From an uncultured Gemmatimonadota bacterium (GTDB lineage: Bacteria > Gemmatimonadota > Gemmatimonadetes > Gemmatimonadales > Gemmatimonadaceae), in the NCBI GenBank assembly GCA_903910555.1, contig CAIVZZ010000029.1, positions 124,001 through 188,000 on the forward strand: 64,000 bases of DNA, in the 5' to 3' direction. A program made the translations under genes and the position numbers. The notes under the pieces were generated by a model. That model ran no database searches and was not told where the DNA came from. It was given only the letters and a program-made list of their open reading frames with translations. Shown here piece by piece: positions 62,548-64,000 of this stretch (position 1 is its first letter; every line of letters starts with the position of its first letter).

Positions 62548-64000
62548 TTACTCCGGCATCTGGATCGTCGACTGTCCACTGGTTTTCAGTTTCGCGTTGA
62601 GCGCTGCCAGCCCCGTAGTACTCATCACTCGCCACTTCGCGAGCACACTCGCAGCCTCGCCCCGAGCCTTCGTGCACGCCGCCACCTGATTCCCGGTCGG
62701 CGCAACATCTGCGGACTGCATTGCCATCGCCGCCGCGTTCATCGTCGCGCTCACACTCTCCAGCGTCGGAACTGTCGGAGCCGCCGCAGCACCGCCGCGT
62801 CCACCACCGCCGCCGCGCCCGCCGCGACCACCACCGCCCGCAGCTGCCGGCGGCGCGATCGAATCCAGCCGCGCTTTGAACGCGGCAACATCCGCCCCAC
62901 TCGCCTTATCCAGCGCCGCCGCAAGCTCACGCGCCTTCGCGTATTCCGCGCGCACTTTCTTCGCGCCGCCAAACATTTCGGTCGTCAGCGAGTTGAGCTG
63001 CGCGAGTCCAATCGCCGGAGTCTTGATGCGCGGATCCATGTGCAGCACGATCGGCTGCGTGTACGTCTTGCCACCTACGCTGAGTCGAACCGTATACGCA
63101 CCCGGCGCCGCCCACGGCGAGTTCACTCCCGGGAACGTGAGATGCGGTACGGCACCGTTCGAGCCGCCGCCGCCCCCGCGTCCGCCACCGTCGGTGATTG
63201 GATCGTAGTGCATTTCCCAAATCACGCGATGCATGCCGGCGCGCGTCGAGACGATCATCTGCGGCGCCGGCCAGTAGAGCGGCAGGTTGCAGTCCGCCAT
63301 GTTCGGATTTTTCTGACAAAGCTTGTCGTACGCAATCGGATCCAGCGCCGGATCTGGATTGCGAACCGGCTCATCACTGGAATACGTACGAACAACTGTT
63401 CCACCCGCGCCGAGGATTTCGATCTTCACCGTGCCCGAGATATCACTCGGCAGGTAGTAGTCGATGATCGCACCCGGCGGTGGATTTTCGCCCGCCGCCA
63501 TTTCCGGCGGCCACGGCGTCGGGCTGTTGGTCGCCCAGCGCACTCTCACCGCAGGCTCCGGCTTAAACAGGAACGCAGCAGTTGCCGCCTTCGCCTCGGC
63601 GTACTGCCGAAGCGGCATCACGTCGTCAAGAATCCAGAAGCCGCGGCCGTGCGTTCCCGCGACGAGATCAGCGCACATGCAGGTGCTGTCGTCCTTCACT
63701 TCAATGTCGCGAATGGAAACCGCGGGCATGTTGAGCCGCAACGATTCCCAGTGATCGCCATCGTCGAACGAAACCCACACCTGCGTATCACTCGCTCCGT
63801 AGAGCAGCCCCTTCTTGCGCGGATCTTCACGAATCGAATTCACCACCACACCTGCAGTGATCCCGGTGTTGATCGCCGTCCACGTCTTGCCGCCGTCGTG
63901 CGTGCGCCAGAAGTGCGGATTGAGATCGTCGAGACGCAGCGTGTTCTCGGCGGCGTACGCGGTCTGCGTATCGAAGTGGCCCGCCTCGATATTGAAAATG
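62548..64000 (-). CDS. VPS10/BNR-propeller protein, second paralogue (5' part missing)
   Basis: The frame is open to the window edge, so at least the 484 C-terminal residues are seen. The upstream end encodes RTHDGGKTWTAINTG, a BNR Asp-box, and the block VWVSFDDGDHWESLRLNMP is another; both are in the same register as the protein at 16397-19765. GTHGRGFWILDDVMPLRQY, AAPGAYTVRLSVGGKTYTQP and a C-terminal helical region with [16 protein letters not shown] match that paralogue in order. A GTG at 63849 is internal and not the start. The gene lies convergent to the ketopantoate-reductase-like gene, with repeat relic F between them. Its role is probably the same type of exported binding propeller. 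Confidence 0.85.
   Translation of the reverse strand, partial: IFNIEAGHFDTQTAYAAENTLRLDDLNPHFWRTHDGGKTWTAINTGITAGVVVNSIREDPRKKGLLYGASDTQVWVSFDDGDHWESLRLNMPAVSIRDIEVKDDSTCMCADLVAGTHGRGFWILDDVMPLRQYAEAKAATAAFLFKPEPAVRVRWATNSPTPWPPEMAAGENPPPGAIIDYYLPSDISGTVKIEILGAGGTVVRTYSSDEPVRNPDPALDPIAYDKLCQKNPNMADCNLPLYWPAPQMIVSTRAGMHRVIWEMHYDPITDGGGRGGGGGSNGAVPHLTFPGVNSPWAAPGAYTVRLSVGGKTYTQPIVLHMDPRIKTPAIGLAQLNSLTTEMFGGAKKVRAEYAKARELAAALDKASGADVAAFKARLDSIAPPAAAGGGGRGGRGGGGGRGGAAAAPTVPTLESVSATMNAAAMAMQSADVAPTGNQVAACTKARGEAASVLAKWRVMSTTGLAALNAKLKTSGQSTIQMPE

Noticed and set aside
63847-63849. GTG as start of the last VPS10-like gene
   Set aside because: The same frame continues upstream to the window edge and encodes another BNR Asp-box, so the GTG is internal.
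1-64000. Mobile island, prophage or IS element
   Set aside because: No transposase, integrase, phage structural gene or tRNA-flanked junction was seen, and codon use and GC look even throughout.

Overview
The window is high-GC bacterial chromosome, most likely from the Gemmatimonadota (Gemmatimonadaceae-like). This is inferred from content: sortilin/VPS10-type BNR-propeller proteins, several secreted M28 peptidases, orphan ADOP-type ABC permeases with PadR control, Gly-Arg-Gly-rich inserts in exported proteins, and promoter-like TAnnTTT boxes recalling the Bacteroidetes consensus. I see no rRNA, tRNA, CRISPR array, insertion sequence or prophage. Both ends are cut inside genes. Coding density is high and no gene-free stretch exceeds 300 bp.

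Layout. 1-4875 (minus): Omp85-like barrel, NHL propeller, [2Fe-2S] subunit and molybdopterin subunit of an isoquinoline 1-oxidoreductase-type enzyme; the last three overlap by ATGA. 4945-10889: surface-glycan group (processive GT2, Wzi-like barrel, GT22 mannosyltransferase, small membrane protein) and a pyrimidine-dimer glycosylase. 10988-13248: secreted Ig-like protein and a cytochrome c/copper-monooxygenase-like protein. 13414-24059: M28 peptidase, DUF4412-like protein, large VPS10/BNR protein, acyltransferase-like membrane protein, amidase, GH43-like lipoprotein. 24084-27373: two tandem membrane diguanylate cyclases and an aldo/keto reductase. 27384-32797: M20 and M28 peptidases divergent from a GH31 enzyme. 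32821-34926: PAS hybrid histidine kinase. 35164-44996: S9, M28 and M14 peptidases and a HEAT/cyclophilin fusion. 44983-51226 (minus): PadR, ADOP permease, HAD phosphatase, GH127. 51394-59443: an M13 peptidase homologue with an altered zinc motif, a methyltransferase, and two tandem ADOP permeases. 59458-64000: amidohydrolase, ketopantoate-reductase-like enzyme, and a second VPS10/BNR protein cut by the window edge.

Together the genes describe a heterotroph that exports many proteases, peptidases and glycosidases to degrade peptides and plant-type glycans, with surface polysaccharide production and c-di-GMP signalling.

The most unusual feature is a family of intergenic repeats. Two complete ~146-bp copies, in opposite orientation, have a 32-bp near-perfect outer inverted repeat around a strong inner hairpin. 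Four single-arm relics lie just after other genes' stop codons. One full copy supplies the stop codon of the 1122-aa VPS10 gene. I do not recognise this repeat as a named family. Second-rank observations are the GRGG linkers confined to exported proteins, the HDxxH M13 homologue, and the apparently leaderless TAGCTTT promoters.
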